From Ga0077523 sp038324085 (GTDB taxonomy: Bacteria > Pseudomonadota > Gammaproteobacteria > Burkholderiales > Ga0077523): a stretch of DNA of 64,000 nucleotides. A program made the translations under genes and the position numbers. The stretch is from positions 1 to 64,000 of the forward strand of contig JBBQHP010000024.1 in the NCBI GenBank assembly GCA_038324085.1, given 5' to 3'. Shown here piece after piece: positions 43,357-52,245 of the stretch. The notes under the pieces are model-generated. The model did no database searches. It was not told the DNA's origin and saw only the letters and a program-made list of their open reading frames with translations. Position 1 is the stretch's first letter. Each line of letters starts with the position of its first letter.

Positions 43357-44625
43357 ATGATCGCCGCGCAGCGCGCCGCGGCGCAACGCGTGTCAGTGGT
43401 GCTTGCCGGCGGCAGTCTGGCGCATCACCATCCCGCCAGCGATGAGGAACTCGGGTCCCAGGACCGGGCCGCCGCACTCGATCTGACGCAAGGCACGCTG
43501 CGTCACCTCGGGCGACTCAGGGCATTGGTCGGCTTGATGGTCCAGCGCCCGATACCCGACCCCGCCGTGGAAGCGCTGGTTCTCGTCGCGCTCTATCAAC
43601 TCTGGAACACGCGGGCGGCCCCGCATGCGATCGTCGATCACGCGGTACGCGCGGTTCGTGCGCTGCGCGCTACCGCTGCGAGCGGTCTGGTCAACGCATT
43701 GTTGCGACGTTTCCTGCGCGAGCGAGCGCCGCTCCTCGATCGTGCCGCTGCGACGCCGGAAGGTCGATGGTCCCATCCCGGCTGGTGGATAGGGAAACTC
43801 GAAGCCCAGTACGGCGTGCACGCCGCGGCGATACTACAGTCGGGTCTCGAGCACCCACCCATGAGCGTGCGTGTGAACCTGCGGCGCGTTTCGGTCGAGG
43901 CCTATCTCGCGAGGGTCGCGAGCGAAGGGATCGCGGTGAGGCGTCTGGCCAATGACGCGCTGCTGATGGAACGGCCGATGGCTGCCGCGCGGTTGCCAGG
44001 ATTTGCCGACGGGCACGTATCGATCCAGGACGCGGGCGCGCAATGGGCTGCGCGACTTCTCGATGCAGAAGACGGACAACGGGTTCTCGACGCATGCGCC
44101 GCTCCGGGCGGCAAGGCGGCCCACATCCTCGAGCGCGCCGACGTCGACCTGATGGCTCTCGACCGAGATGCCGGACGCCTCGAGGAAGTTGGGCGTACCC
44201 TGGGCCGACTCGGCCTGCGCGCACGACGCGTGGCAGCCGATGCCGCCGATCTTGCGTCCTGGTGGGACGGTGTCCCCTTCGATCGCGTCCTGCTCGATGC
44301 ACCCTGCTCCGCCTCGGGGATCGTTCGTCGCCACCCGGACGCGAAGTGGTTGCGCCGGGCATCGGACATCCCGGCGTTTGCGCAGGCCCAAGGGCGCCTG
44401 CTCGACGCGCTTTGGCAGGTGCTCGTCCCCGGTGGTACATTGCTCTACGCCACTTGCTCGGTATTCGCGGAGGAGAACGCTGCCACGATCGATGCTTTCC
44501 TCGAGCGTCATGCCGATGTGCACCGGCCCGACTTCGATGCGCTGCCGGGCACCGGCGGGCAGCTCCTCCCAGACCAAGAGCATGACGGGTTCTTCTACGC
44601 GCCGCTCCGGAAAAGCCATCGCTAG
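43357..44625 (+). CDS. rsmB: 16S rRNA (cytosine967-C5)-methyltransferase
   Basis: RsmB/Sun, 422 residues. The N-terminal NusB-like RNA-binding domain (about 1-135) is followed by the methyltransferase fold with the SAM motif DACAAPGGKAAHILE, DAPCSASGIVRRHPD and the second cysteine in YATCSVFAEEN. The two cysteines are the catalytic and release residues. ATG 43357 is used; a GTG at 43340 overlapping the fmt stop is an alternative. Confidence 0.96.
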   Translation: MIAAQRAAAQRVSVVLAGGSLAHHHPASDEELGSQDRAAALDLTQGTLRHLGRLRALVGLMVQRPIPDPAVEALVLVALYQLWNTRAAPHAIVDHAVRAVRALRATAASGLVNALLRRFLRERAPLLDRAAATPEGRWSHPGWWIGKLEAQYGVHAAAILQSGLEHPPMSVRVNLRRVSVEAYLARVASEGIAVRRLANDALLMERPMAAARLPGFADGHVSIQDAGAQWAARLLDAEDGQRVLDACAAPGGKAAHILERADVDLMALDRDAGRLEEVGRTLGRLGLRARRVAADAADLASWWDGVPFDRVLLDAPCSASGIVRRHPDAKWLRRASDIPAFAQAQGRLLDALWQVLVPGGTLLYATCSVFAEENAATIDAFLERHADVHRPDFDALPGTGGQLLPDQEHDGFFYAPLRKSHR

Positions 44626-44632
44626 TCGCAGA

Positions 44633-45196
44633 ATGCTCGCGGCGATCGCGACGGCACTCGTCGCGTTGCTGTTGCAGATCAGCGAAGCCGTGCTTGCGGC
44701 CGAGCCGGCGATCAATGTGCGATCCGCCGAAGTCACTTCGAGCACGGATGGCTATTATCTCGACGCGAGTTTCGAGATCGACATCGGCCGCACCCTGGAT
44801 GAAGCGCTCACGAAAGGTGTCGCGCTCAATTTCGTCCTCGACTTCTCGCTCATCTATGAGCGCTGGTATCTACTCAACCTCTGGAACAAGACCGTGGCGG
44901 ACTTCGAGCAACGCTACCGGCTCACCTACAACTCGCTCACGCGGCAGTACCGCATTGCCGCGGGCGCCTTGACCCAGAACGTCGACACCCTGCACGAGGC
45001 GCTGGCGGTGATGGGTCAGGTCCGCAACCGGTTCATCGTCGCTCGCGACGACGTCGATCCAGACAAGACCTACACGGCGGAACTGCGCCTTCGCCTCGAC
45101 ACATCGCAACTGCCGAAGGCATTCCAGGTGAATGCGCTCGGGTCCAAAAGCTGGAATCTTTCTTCCGAGTGGTACCGCTGGACGGTGCGGCCATGA
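44633..45196 (+). CDS. DUF4390 protein
   Basis: Exported protein of 187 residues with a hydrophobic signal segment (about 1-25) and a beta-rich body: FEIDIGRTLDEALTKGVALNFVLDF, WNKTVADFEQRYRLTYNSLTRQY, LRLDTSQLPKAFQVN. This family lies between rsmB and ntrY in betaproteobacteria and has no known function. The stop overlaps the ntrY start (ATGA), so it may assist the sensor kinase; that is inference. Confidence 0.85.
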   Translation: MLAAIATALVALLLQISEAVLAAEPAINVRSAEVTSSTDGYYLDASFEIDIGRTLDEALTKGVALNFVLDFSLIYERWYLLNLWNKTVADFEQRYRLTYNSLTRQYRIAAGALTQNVDTLHEALAVMGQVRNRFIVARDDVDPDKTYTAELRLRLDTSQLPKAFQVNALGSKSWNLSSEWYRWTVRP

Positions 45197-47400
45197 GCCG
45201 GCGACTGAAACGCTTCTGGTTGTCCCTCAAGACGCGCGGTGGGCTCGTGCTCGCGGGCATGGTGGCCGCACTTGGCGCGATCGTCCTGCATCTGCTTTCG
45301 GCCTCGAGCGCAGACGTGCCGGTGTTCGCGCAGGGCCTCCCACAGCTGCTGCTTGCCGGCCTCGCTGTCGTTCTATTGCTGATGCTGCTCACCGGTTATC
45401 AGCTGCTCACGTTGCGGCGTCGGCTCAAGCAGCGCGTATTCGGCTCCCGGCTGACGCTGCGGCTGGTGCTCCTGTTCTCGCTGGTGGCGGTGATGCCGGG
45501 GGCGCTCGTATACGCAGTTTCGGTCCAGTTTCTCGCGCGGGCCGTGGATACCTGGTTCGATGTGCGCGTCGAGAAAGCGCTCGATGGCGGTCTCGCCTTG
45601 GGGCGCACCGTCCTCGACAGCATGGTCAAGGATCTGCGCGGCAAGGCCGACACGATGGCGATCCTGGTGTCCGACCGCGCCCCGCGGCAGCAGCTCGCCC
45701 TGCTCAATATGCTGCGCGAGCAGGCTGCCGTGCAGGAAGTGGCGCTGCTCGATGTGAGCGGCACGGTTCTGGCGTTCTCGGGTGACGAACAAAGCGGATT
45801 GATGCCGGAACCTCTGTCGCCGTCGGTGCTGCGCGAACTGCGCCTCCAGAAGACCTATAGCGGCATCATGGCACTGCCTTCCGGTGGCTTGCTGCTGCGC
45901 GTCGCCGTGCCGGCGACCGGGCCGAACGGTGAGCTGATGGCTCTAGAACTGGTGCAACGGGTCCCCGAACAGGTTGCGCTGAACGCGGAGGCCGTGCAGT
46001 TTGCGCATGCGGAATATCAGGAACTTGCCTTGTCGCGATCGGGCTTGAAACGGCTCTATGGCCTCACATTGACCCTGGCGTTATTGCTGGCCCTGTTCGC
46101 TGCGCTGCTGCTCGCCATATTCTTCAGCCAAAGACTCTCCGCGCCGCTTGGCGTGCTGGCAGAAGGAACACGCGCCGTGGCGCAGGGTGATTTCAGTCAA
46201 CGCACGCCGGTTCGCAGCTACGACGAACTCGGCATACTCACGCAGTCCTTCAATTCGATGACGCGTGAGCTCGCGGAGTCCCAAGGCGAGACGCAGCGCT
46301 ACCAGACGCAGCTCGAGAGCGCCAAGGCATCCCTCGAGAGCATTCTCGCGACGCTCTCCGCGGGCGTCATCTCCCTTGACGGTGAACGACGTCTGCGCTC
46401 CGCCAATCCGAGCGCGAGCCAGATTCTGGGGCTCGATCTTTCCGGGCTCGTGGATGTTCCGGTGGGACAATGGTCGGAGCGCGATTCCCGACTTGCCGCA
46501 CTCGCCGCGCCGCTCGCCGCCGCGCTCGCCGGGCCGCTGGACGACGACTGGCAGGGCCAGATCGCATACGCCGGTCCGCAGGGCCAGCTCACGCTGTTGG
46601 CGCGGGCGTCCATCATCCGTCAAGCCGCGCCGGGCGGATTCGTGATCGTCTTCGACGACATCACCGATCTGCTCAATGCCCAGCGCCAGGCCGCGTGGGG
46701 CGAAGTCGCGCGTCGACTCGCCCACGAGATCAAGAACCCGCTGACGCCGATCCAGCTCTCCGCCGAACGGCTGCAGCACCGTCTGCAAGGCAAGCTCGCC
46801 ACCGCCGACGCGGAAATGCTGGCGCGCCTGACGCAAACCATCGTCAATCAGGTGGCGGCATTGAAGGGAATGGTCGACGCGTTCAGCGAATACGCGCGCA
46901 CACCGGACACGCAGTTGAAGCCCGTGGATCTGAGCCAGCTCACACGCGAAGTCCTCGGGCTGTACGAGCCGATCGGATCGAGGATGAAGCTGAAGCTACA
47001 ACCCGGATTGCCTCCGGTTCTGGGCGACGCAGCCAAGCTGCGACAAGTCATCCATAACCTGCTTCGCAATGCCGAGGACGCCGTCGGCACGGTGTCCGAA
47101 CCGCGTATCGCACTCAGCATCTCCACCGAGCCTGCGGGCGGCATCGCGTTGAGCGTTTCCGACAATGGGCCCGGATTTCCGAGCGACGTGATCGGCCGTG
47201 CGTTCGAACCCTATGTCACCACCAAGCCAAAGGGCACCGGACTCGGGCTCGCGATCGTCCATAAGATCGTGGAAGAACATCACGGCCGGACCCGCCTCGA
47301 GAACTTGACGCCAATCGGAGCCCGCGTCACTGTCGTGCTGCCGCCCGCCGCCGCAGCTGCCCATGTCACCTCTGGATCGCACAGGGCCGCAAATGCGTGA
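45193..47400 (+). CDS. ntrY: two-component sensor histidine kinase NtrY
   Basis: Membrane sensor kinase of 735 residues. It has three N-terminal membrane segments (about 17-35, 52-72, 89-109), a periplasmic region and a fourth segment (about 289-312). HAMP (about 313-365) and PAS (about 380-490) domains follow, then HisKA with phospho-acceptor H511 in RRLAHEIKNPLTPIQLS, and the HATPase with NLLRNAEDAV, DNGPGFP and KGTGLGLAIVHKIVEEH. It controls NtrX. Signals reported for NtrY in other bacteria concern nitrogen or redox state. Confidence 0.96.
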   Translation: MSRRLKRFWLSLKTRGGLVLAGMVAALGAIVLHLLSASSADVPVFAQGLPQLLLAGLAVVLLLMLLTGYQLLTLRRRLKQRVFGSRLTLRLVLLFSLVAVMPGALVYAVSVQFLARAVDTWFDVRVEKALDGGLALGRTVLDSMVKDLRGKADTMAILVSDRAPRQQLALLNMLREQAAVQEVALLDVSGTVLAFSGDEQSGLMPEPLSPSVLRELRLQKTYSGIMALPSGGLLLRVAVPATGPNGELMALELVQRVPEQVALNAEAVQFAHAEYQELALSRSGLKRLYGLTLTLALLLALFAALLLAIFFSQRLSAPLGVLAEGTRAVAQGDFSQRTPVRSYDELGILTQSFNSMTRELAESQGETQRYQTQLESAKASLESILATLSAGVISLDGERRLRSANPSASQILGLDLSGLVDVPVGQWSERDSRLAALAAPLAAALAGPLDDDWQGQIAYAGPQGQLTLLARASIIRQAAPGGFVIVFDDITDLLNAQRQAAWGEVARRLAHEIKNPLTPIQLSAERLQHRLQGKLATADAEMLARLTQTIVNQVAALKGMVDAFSEYARTPDTQLKPVDLSQLTREVLGLYEPIGSRMKLKLQPGLPPVLGDAAKLRQVIHNLLRNAEDAVGTVSEPRIALSISTEPAGGIALSVSDNGPGFPSDVIGRAFEPYVTTKPKGTGLGLAIVHKIVEEHHGRTRLENLTPIGARVTVVLPPAAAAAHVTSGSHRAANA

Positions 47401-47584
47401 GGTGAACGCATGAGCTACCCGGCGAGGACCCCCCGCAGGGGGATCGGCGGACAAGCGATTGCGTTCTGGCGCCGAGGCGTGAACCGTCAATGCCACGAGG
47501 AACGTATCGAGGTGAACGCATGAGCTACCCGGCGAGGGCCCCCCGCAGGGGGATCGACGGACAAGCGAATGCGTTCTGGCGCCG
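47401..47584 (+). repeat. tandem duplication, two 74-bp near-identical blocks 110 bp apart
   Basis: Block 1 (47401-47474) and block 2 (47511-47584) are identical at 71 of 74 positions. Each has a GAGGTGA-type ribosome site, an ATG, and a C6-GCA-G5 stem (47429-47442 in block 1). The unit between the two ATGs is 110 bp. It occupies the gap between ntrY and ntrX, which normally overlap or lie very close. I see no third copy in the window. Confidence 0.9.
47410..47523 (+). CDS. small ORF 1 between ntrY and ntrX
   Basis: A 37-residue frame, MSYPARTPRRGIGGQ..., ending ...RIEVNA. It starts 9 bases after the ntrY stop with GGTGA at a normal distance. Its stop overlaps the start of small ORF 2 as ATGA. 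The peptide is basic (many R) with no known family. Translation is unproven. All three base differences between the two copies change the residue, so there is no sign of purifying selection between copies. Confidence 0.35.
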   Translation: MSYPARTPRRGIGGQAIAFWRRGVNRQCHEERIEVNA

Positions 47585-47633
47585 CGGATTCCGGCGTGAA
47601 CGCGAGACTATTCGAACCGGAGCGACAGCATGA
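47520..47633 (+). CDS. small ORF 2 between ntrY and ntrX
   Basis: A 37-residue frame, MSYPARAPRRGIDGQ..., ending ...TIRTGATA, the second copy of the repeat. The ribosome site GAGGTGA lies five bases before the ATG. Its stop overlaps the ntrX ATG (ATGA at 47630-47633), so translation of ntrX would be coupled to it. The last 16 residues differ from ORF 1 because the repeat ends at 47584. It may be a coupling leader rather than a functional peptide. Confidence 0.35.
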   Translation: MSYPARAPRRGIDGQANAFWRRGFRRERETIRTGATA

Positions 47634-48895
47634 GCCAGATCCTGGTCGTGGACGACGAGGTAGGCATTCGCGAACTGCTCTCCGAGATTCTCTCGGACGA
47701 AGGTCACCAGGTGCGCCTGGCGCAGAACGCGACCGAAGCGCGCCAGGCGCGCGGCACGGCGCGCCCGGATCTGGTGCTGCTCGACATCTGGATGCCGGAC
47801 ACCGACGGCATCACGCTCCTGAAGGAATGGTCGGTGAGCGGACAGCTCACCATGCCGGTGGTCATGATGTCGGGACACGGCACCATCGAAACGGCAGTGG
47901 AGGCGACCCGGATCGGCGCCTACGGCTTTCTCGAAAAGCCGATTGCGCTCCAGAAGTTGCTCGCCACCGTCGGCAAGGCCCTCGCGCAAGTCAGCCCGAA
48001 GACGGCCGCCGCGCCGGAACGATCGCTCGCGTTTCTCGGACGCGCGCCGATCATCGCGGATCTGAAGGCGCGCCTCGAACGCGTTCGCGAGCTGCGCTCC
48101 CCCGCCATGCTGATCGGGGAATCCGGCACCGGACGCCAGTTGTGCGCGCGCACATTGCACCGCGCCAATACGCCATGGGTCGCGTCCGACGACGCGCTGT
48201 TCCTCGAGGATGCGTCCGGCAAATTGCTGAGTCAGGCGGTCGAGGGCACGTTGTTCCTGCGCAACGTCGATGCGCTTGGCCGGGACGGGCAACGCGTGCT
48301 GGTGCAGCTGATACCCGGGCTTGAGCGCTGCAATACGCGGCTCCTCTCCACAGCGGGGCCGTCGTTGCCGCAGCGGGTGGCCGAAGGGGTGTTTGATTCG
48401 CGCCTGTACGGGGCGCTTGCCACGGTGACCCTGCGCGTGCCCAGCGTGCAGGAGCACTTGGAGGACGTTCCCGAGATAGCCAACCTGATTCTCGCGCGAC
48501 TGGCGGAGTCGAAGGAAATTCCGCTCACAACGTTTAGCACCGCGGCGCTCAACCAGCTGCGCATGTATCCCTGGCCGGGCAATCTCGCGCAACTCGAGTC
48601 GGTCGTGAAGTCAGCGGCGATCGTGGCTTCCGGGGCCGAGATCGTGCCCGCCGACGTCAGCGCGGCGCTGTCGCGCGAGGAAACGAGCCCGCCGGCGTCG
48701 CTCGGCGGCCTGCCGCTCGACGTGGAGCTCCGCGAAGCCCGCGATGCGTTCGAGCGCGCCTATTTCGAGTATCACATCGCGCGCGAAGGCGGGAACATGA
48801 GTCGCGTCGCTGAGAAGGTCGGCCTCGAGCGGACCCATTTGTACCGCAAGTTGAAGCAGCTTGGCGTGCTCGCGCAGCGCAAGGTCGAACCGTAG
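47630..48895 (+). CDS. ntrX: NtrX-type response regulator with degenerate sigma-54 ATPase domain
   Basis: Response regulator of 421 residues. The receiver domain is intact: acidic pocket DDE at 8-10, phospho-acceptor D52 in LLDIWMPD, K103. The central domain keeps the AAA+ layout but is altered: Walker A reads GESGTGRQ (163-170) with arginine for the catalytic lysine, GTLFLRNVDALG (206-217) lacks the Walker B DE, and no GAFTGA loop exists. A Fis-type helix-turn-helix ends it (about 389-411, NMSRVAEKVGLERTHLYRKL). It therefore probably does not activate sigma-54 polymerase directly and may act as a repressor or at sigma-70 promoters. Confidence 0.93.
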   Translation: MSQILVVDDEVGIRELLSEILSDEGHQVRLAQNATEARQARGTARPDLVLLDIWMPDTDGITLLKEWSVSGQLTMPVVMMSGHGTIETAVEATRIGAYGFLEKPIALQKLLATVGKALAQVSPKTAAAPERSLAFLGRAPIIADLKARLERVRELRSPAMLIGESGTGRQLCARTLHRANTPWVASDDALFLEDASGKLLSQAVEGTLFLRNVDALGRDGQRVLVQLIPGLERCNTRLLSTAGPSLPQRVAEGVFDSRLYGALATVTLRVPSVQEHLEDVPEIANLILARLAESKEIPLTTFSTAALNQLRMYPWPGNLAQLESVVKSAAIVASGAEIVPADVSAALSREETSPPASLGGLPLDVELREARDAFERAYFEYHIAREGGNMSRVAEKVGLERTHLYRKLKQLGVLAQRKVEP

Positions 48896-48928
48896 CCGGT
48901 GCCGCATTCCGCTAGAATCCGGCTCCTC

Positions 48929-48948
48929 CGCCGCGCGGCGCTTTTTTT
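48929..48948 (+). terminator. intrinsic terminator after ntrX
   Basis: The palindrome CGCCGCGCGGCG (48929-48940), able to form a four-pair stem with a GCGC loop, is followed by C and seven T residues (48942-48948). It lies 33 bp past the ntrX stop and just before the transketolase gene. A TAGAAT (48912-48917) nearby could be a -10 for tkt. Confidence 0.6.
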
Positions 48949-48963
48949 CCGGGACGGGAATTG

Positions 48964-50967
48964 ATGGCAACCACAAGCGAACTCGCCAACGCCATCCGCG
49001 CGCTGGCCATGGATTCAGTACAGAAGGCCAATTCCGGTCACCCCGGGATGCCCATGGGCATGGCTGATATCGCCGAGGTCGTCTGGCGGCATCATCTGAA
49101 GCACAACCCGGCCAATCCGCACTGGCCCGACCGCGATCGCTTCGTCCTCTCCAACGGCCATGGTTCGATGCTGTTGTATGCGTTGCTCAACCTGACCGGC
49201 TACGCGCTGCCGATGGCCGAGCTCGAACGATTCCGGCAATTGCATTCGATGACGCCCGGACATCCGGAACGCGGTTGCGCGCCTGGCGTCGAAACGACCA
49301 CCGGACCGCTCGGGCAGGGACTTGCCAATGCCGTGGGAATGGCCCTGGCCGAGCGCGTACTGGCGGCGGAATTCAATCGTCCCGGCCTCGAGATCGTCGA
49401 TCATCGGACCTGGGTGTTCCTCGGCGACGGCTGCCTCATGGAAGGCATCTCGCATGAGGCGTGCTCGCTCGCCGGAACGCTCAAGCTCGACAAGTTGATG
49501 GCCTTCTACGACGACAACCACATCTCCATCGATTCCGAGAAGGGTTCGATGGGAAGCTGGTTCACCGACGATACGCCGCGGCGCTTCGAGGCGTACGGAT
49601 GGCATGTGGTTCCGGGGGTCGACGGGCACGATCCCGAAGCGCTCGAAGCCGCGGTGCGTGCGGCGAAAGCGGTCAGCGACCGTCCGTCTCTGATCTGTTG
49701 CCGGACGATCATCGGCAAGGGGTCGCCGCACAAGGCGAACACGGGTAGTGCCCACGGCTCGCCGTTGGGCGCAGACGAAGTGGCGGCAACGCGCGCGGCG
49801 ATCGGCTGGAATCATCCGCCATTCGTGATACCGCAAGATATTCGCGATGCCTGGGATGCGCGCGCACAGGGCGCGGCTGCGGAGGAAGCCTGGTCGGCGC
49901 AGTTTTCGATGTACCGGAGCGCTCATGCCGATGCCGCGGCCGAGTTCGAGCGTCGCATGGGAGGCGCCCTGCCCGCCGGCTGGTCCGGGCACGCGCGAGC
50001 ATTCGTCGCTGCCTCGGTGGCAAAGGCCGAATCCATCGCCACGCGCAAGGCATCGCAGAATGCGCTCGACGGTCTCGGCCCGGTCTTGACCGAGCTGATC
50101 GGCGGATCTGCCGATCTGGCCGCGTCCAACCTGACCATGTGGAAGGGCTCGAAACCGATTGGCGCGACGGGCGGCGGCAACTACATCTTCTTTGGCGTAC
50201 GCGAGTTCGGCATGGCTGCGGCAATGAATGGTCTCGCGCTCCACGGGGGCCTGATTCCCTATGGCGGGACCTTCCTCGTGTTCAGCGATTACGCGCGCAA
50301 CGCACTACGGCTCGCCGCGCTCATGAAACTGCGCGCCATCTACGTGTTCACACACGATTCCATCGGTCTCGGCGAGGACGGTCCCACGCATCAGCCGATC
50401 GAGCACGCCGCGACCCTTCGCCTGATACCCCATATGGACGTCTGGCGGCCGTGCGATGCCGTGGAAACGGCGCTCGCGTGGCAGTGCGCGATCGAACGGA
50501 GCGACGGGCCTTCGGCCCTGCTGCTGTCGCGCCAGAACCTGCCCCACCAGTCGCGAACCGCCGCACAGGTCGAGAGCATTGCCAGGGGCGGCTACGTCCT
50601 GGCCGATGCAGCGGGCGGTCCATCGCAAGTGGTGATCCTGGCGACGGGTTCGGAGGTCTCGCTCGCGCTGTCGGCCCGCGAGATCCTGGCTGGCGAAGGC
50701 GTTCGAGCGCGCGTCGTCTCGATGCCTTCGACCACCGTGTTCGACCGGCAGGACACCGCCTGGAAGGCGCAGGTGCTGCCCAGAGGCATCCCGCGAATCG
50801 CGGTCGAGGCCGGAGTCACCGACTTCTGGCGCAAGTATGTGGGACTCGAGGGTGGGGTTGTCGGAATCGATCGTTTTGGCGAATCGGCACCAGCGAGCGA
50901 ACTGTTCCGCTACTTCGGGTTTACCGCGGAGCACGTAGCCTCGGTGGCGCGTTCAGTCATCGCCTAG
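48964..50967 (+). CDS. tkt: transketolase
   Basis: Thiamine-diphosphate enzyme of the pentose phosphate (or Calvin) pathway, 667 residues. It has the N-terminal TPP domain with GHPGMPMGMA, the GDG motif in FLGDGCLMEGISHEA, and the pyrimidine domain with THDSIGLGEDGPTHQPIEH (catalytic E and H). The C-terminal domain contains LLLSRQNLP and ATGSEVSLAL. ATG 48964 is preferred over TTG 48961. It opens the sugar-metabolism block. Confidence 0.97.
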   Translation: MATTSELANAIRALAMDSVQKANSGHPGMPMGMADIAEVVWRHHLKHNPANPHWPDRDRFVLSNGHGSMLLYALLNLTGYALPMAELERFRQLHSMTPGHPERGCAPGVETTTGPLGQGLANAVGMALAERVLAAEFNRPGLEIVDHRTWVFLGDGCLMEGISHEACSLAGTLKLDKLMAFYDDNHISIDSEKGSMGSWFTDDTPRRFEAYGWHVVPGVDGHDPEALEAAVRAAKAVSDRPSLICCRTIIGKGSPHKANTGSAHGSPLGADEVAATRAAIGWNHPPFVIPQDIRDAWDARAQGAAAEEAWSAQFSMYRSAHADAAAEFERRMGGALPAGWSGHARAFVAASVAKAESIATRKASQNALDGLGPVLTELIGGSADLAASNLTMWKGSKPIGATGGGNYIFFGVREFGMAAAMNGLALHGGLIPYGGTFLVFSDYARNALRLAALMKLRAIYVFTHDSIGLGEDGPTHQPIEHAATLRLIPHMDVWRPCDAVETALAWQCAIERSDGPSALLLSRQNLPHQSRTAAQVESIARGGYVLADAAGGPSQVVILATGSEVSLALSAREILAGEGVRARVVSMPSTTVFDRQDTAWKAQVLPRGIPRIAVEAGVTDFWRKYVGLEGGVVGIDRFGESAPASELFRYFGFTAEHVASVARSVIA

Positions 50968-50974
50968 CGGCGCC

Positions 50975-51940
50975 ATGCCAGGCAAGCGCTACACGCGGCT
51001 GGTGGGGGATATCGGGGGCACCCATGCACGGTTCGCCCTGCTTGCCGCGGGCAGCGATCAACCGGAGCACGAGCAGACGCTCGCCAGTTCCGCGTTCCCC
51101 GATCTGGCGGCCGCCGCGACCGAGTATCTGACGAATCAGGGGAATCCGCCCGTCGATGAGGCGGCGATCGCCGTCGCGACGGCGATCACGAACGATCGCA
51201 TCAAGCTCACCAACAACGACTGGACGTTCTCCGTGGCTGGAACGCGCAACGACCTGGGGTTGGAGCGGCTCATTCTGGTGAACGACTTCACCGCGCTGGC
51301 GATGTCGCTCCCGATGCTCGGACCGGAGGAGTACCGGCAAGTCGGTGCCGGAACTCCGGAATCGGATACACCCATCGGTTTGATCGGGCCGGGCACCGGG
51401 CTCGGCGTGTCAGGACTGATGCCTGGTTCCGGGAGCTGGATTCCGCTCGAAGGCGAAGGCGGGCATGCTGCGTTCAGTCCGATGACGCCCCGGGAAACGG
51501 ACGTCCTGAAGGTCCTCTGGCGCCACTACGATCACGTGTCGACCGAACGCGTCGTGAGCGGGCCCGGGCTGGTCACGTTGCGGGAAACGCTGGCGACCCT
51601 TGACGGCCTGACCGGGCTGGAGCCGTTGTCGCCGGAACAAGTTGCCGCACGCGGCATGGCAGCGACCGATCCGCACTGCGCTGAGGCACTCGACATGTTC
51701 TGCGGGATTCTCGGAACTGCTGCAGCGAACCTGTGCGTGACATTCGGGGCCCGCGCCGGCGTATACATCGGCGGGGGCATCGTCCCTGCGCTGGGGACGT
51801 GGTTCGATCGATCTGCGTTCCGGCGCCGCTTCGAACAGAAGGGCCGCTTCCGCAGCTACGTTGCCGCGGTTCCGACGTTCGTGATCACCGCCCACAATCC
51901 GGCCTTGCGTGGTGCTGCCCGGGCATTCGCGAGTCGGTAG
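50975..51940 (+). CDS. glk: glucokinase
   Basis: ATP-dependent glucose kinase of the bacterial Glk family, 321 residues. The phosphate-1 motif is LVGDIGGTHARFAL, sugar binding involves LTNNDWTF and LVNDFTALA, the phosphate-2 region is GLIGPGTGLGVSGL, and EGEGGHAAF carries the conserved glutamate and histidine. It makes glucose 6-phosphate, likely from sugar supplied by the nearby importer. It follows tkt by seven bases. Confidence 0.95.
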   Translation: MPGKRYTRLVGDIGGTHARFALLAAGSDQPEHEQTLASSAFPDLAAAATEYLTNQGNPPVDEAAIAVATAITNDRIKLTNNDWTFSVAGTRNDLGLERLILVNDFTALAMSLPMLGPEEYRQVGAGTPESDTPIGLIGPGTGLGVSGLMPGSGSWIPLEGEGGHAAFSPMTPRETDVLKVLWRHYDHVSTERVVSGPGLVTLRETLATLDGLTGLEPLSPEQVAARGMAATDPHCAEALDMFCGILGTAAANLCVTFGARAGVYIGGGIVPALGTWFDRSAFRRRFEQKGRFRSYVAAVPTFVITAHNPALRGAARAFASR

Positions 51941-51946
51941 CGGATC

Positions 51947-52240
51947 ATGCCCCTCACCGATTGGGTCGGCACGCTGGCTGGTGCGCTCACTACCGCGGCG
52001 TTCGTGCCCCAGGTCGTAAAGATCTGGGTGACCAAATCGGCCGAAGACGTGTCGTATCTGATGTTCGCAGTCTTCAGTGTCGGCGTCGCGCTCTGGCTGG
52101 TCTACGGGCTCGCGATCGAGTCCATTCCCATCATCGTCGCGAACGTCGTAACGCTCGCCCTGTCGCTTCTCGTGGTCACGCTCAAGACCCGCTATCGGCG
52201 GCCCGCTTCGCTCGACTCCGAAGGGCCCGACCGCTCCTGA
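51947..52240 (+). CDS. SemiSWEET family sugar transporter
   Basis: Three-helix PQ-loop protein of 97 residues that works as a dimer and lets sugar cross the membrane down its gradient. The PQ motif lies in AFVPQVVKIW, followed by the conserved loop KSAEDVSYLMF and W/Y-rich helix VALWLVYGL. It starts six bases after glk, so it is co-translated. SemiSWEETs carry glucose or sucrose in tested cases. Confidence 0.85.
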   Translation: MPLTDWVGTLAGALTTAAFVPQVVKIWVTKSAEDVSYLMFAVFSVGVALWLVYGLAIESIPIIVANVVTLALSLLVVTLKTRYRRPASLDSEGPDRS

Positions 52241-52245
52241 TCGGG

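Noticed and set aside
52226..52245. CCCGA/TCGGG stem between SemiSWEET and the ABC ATPase gene as a terminator
   Set aside because: Short stem, long loop and no T-run; not enough support.
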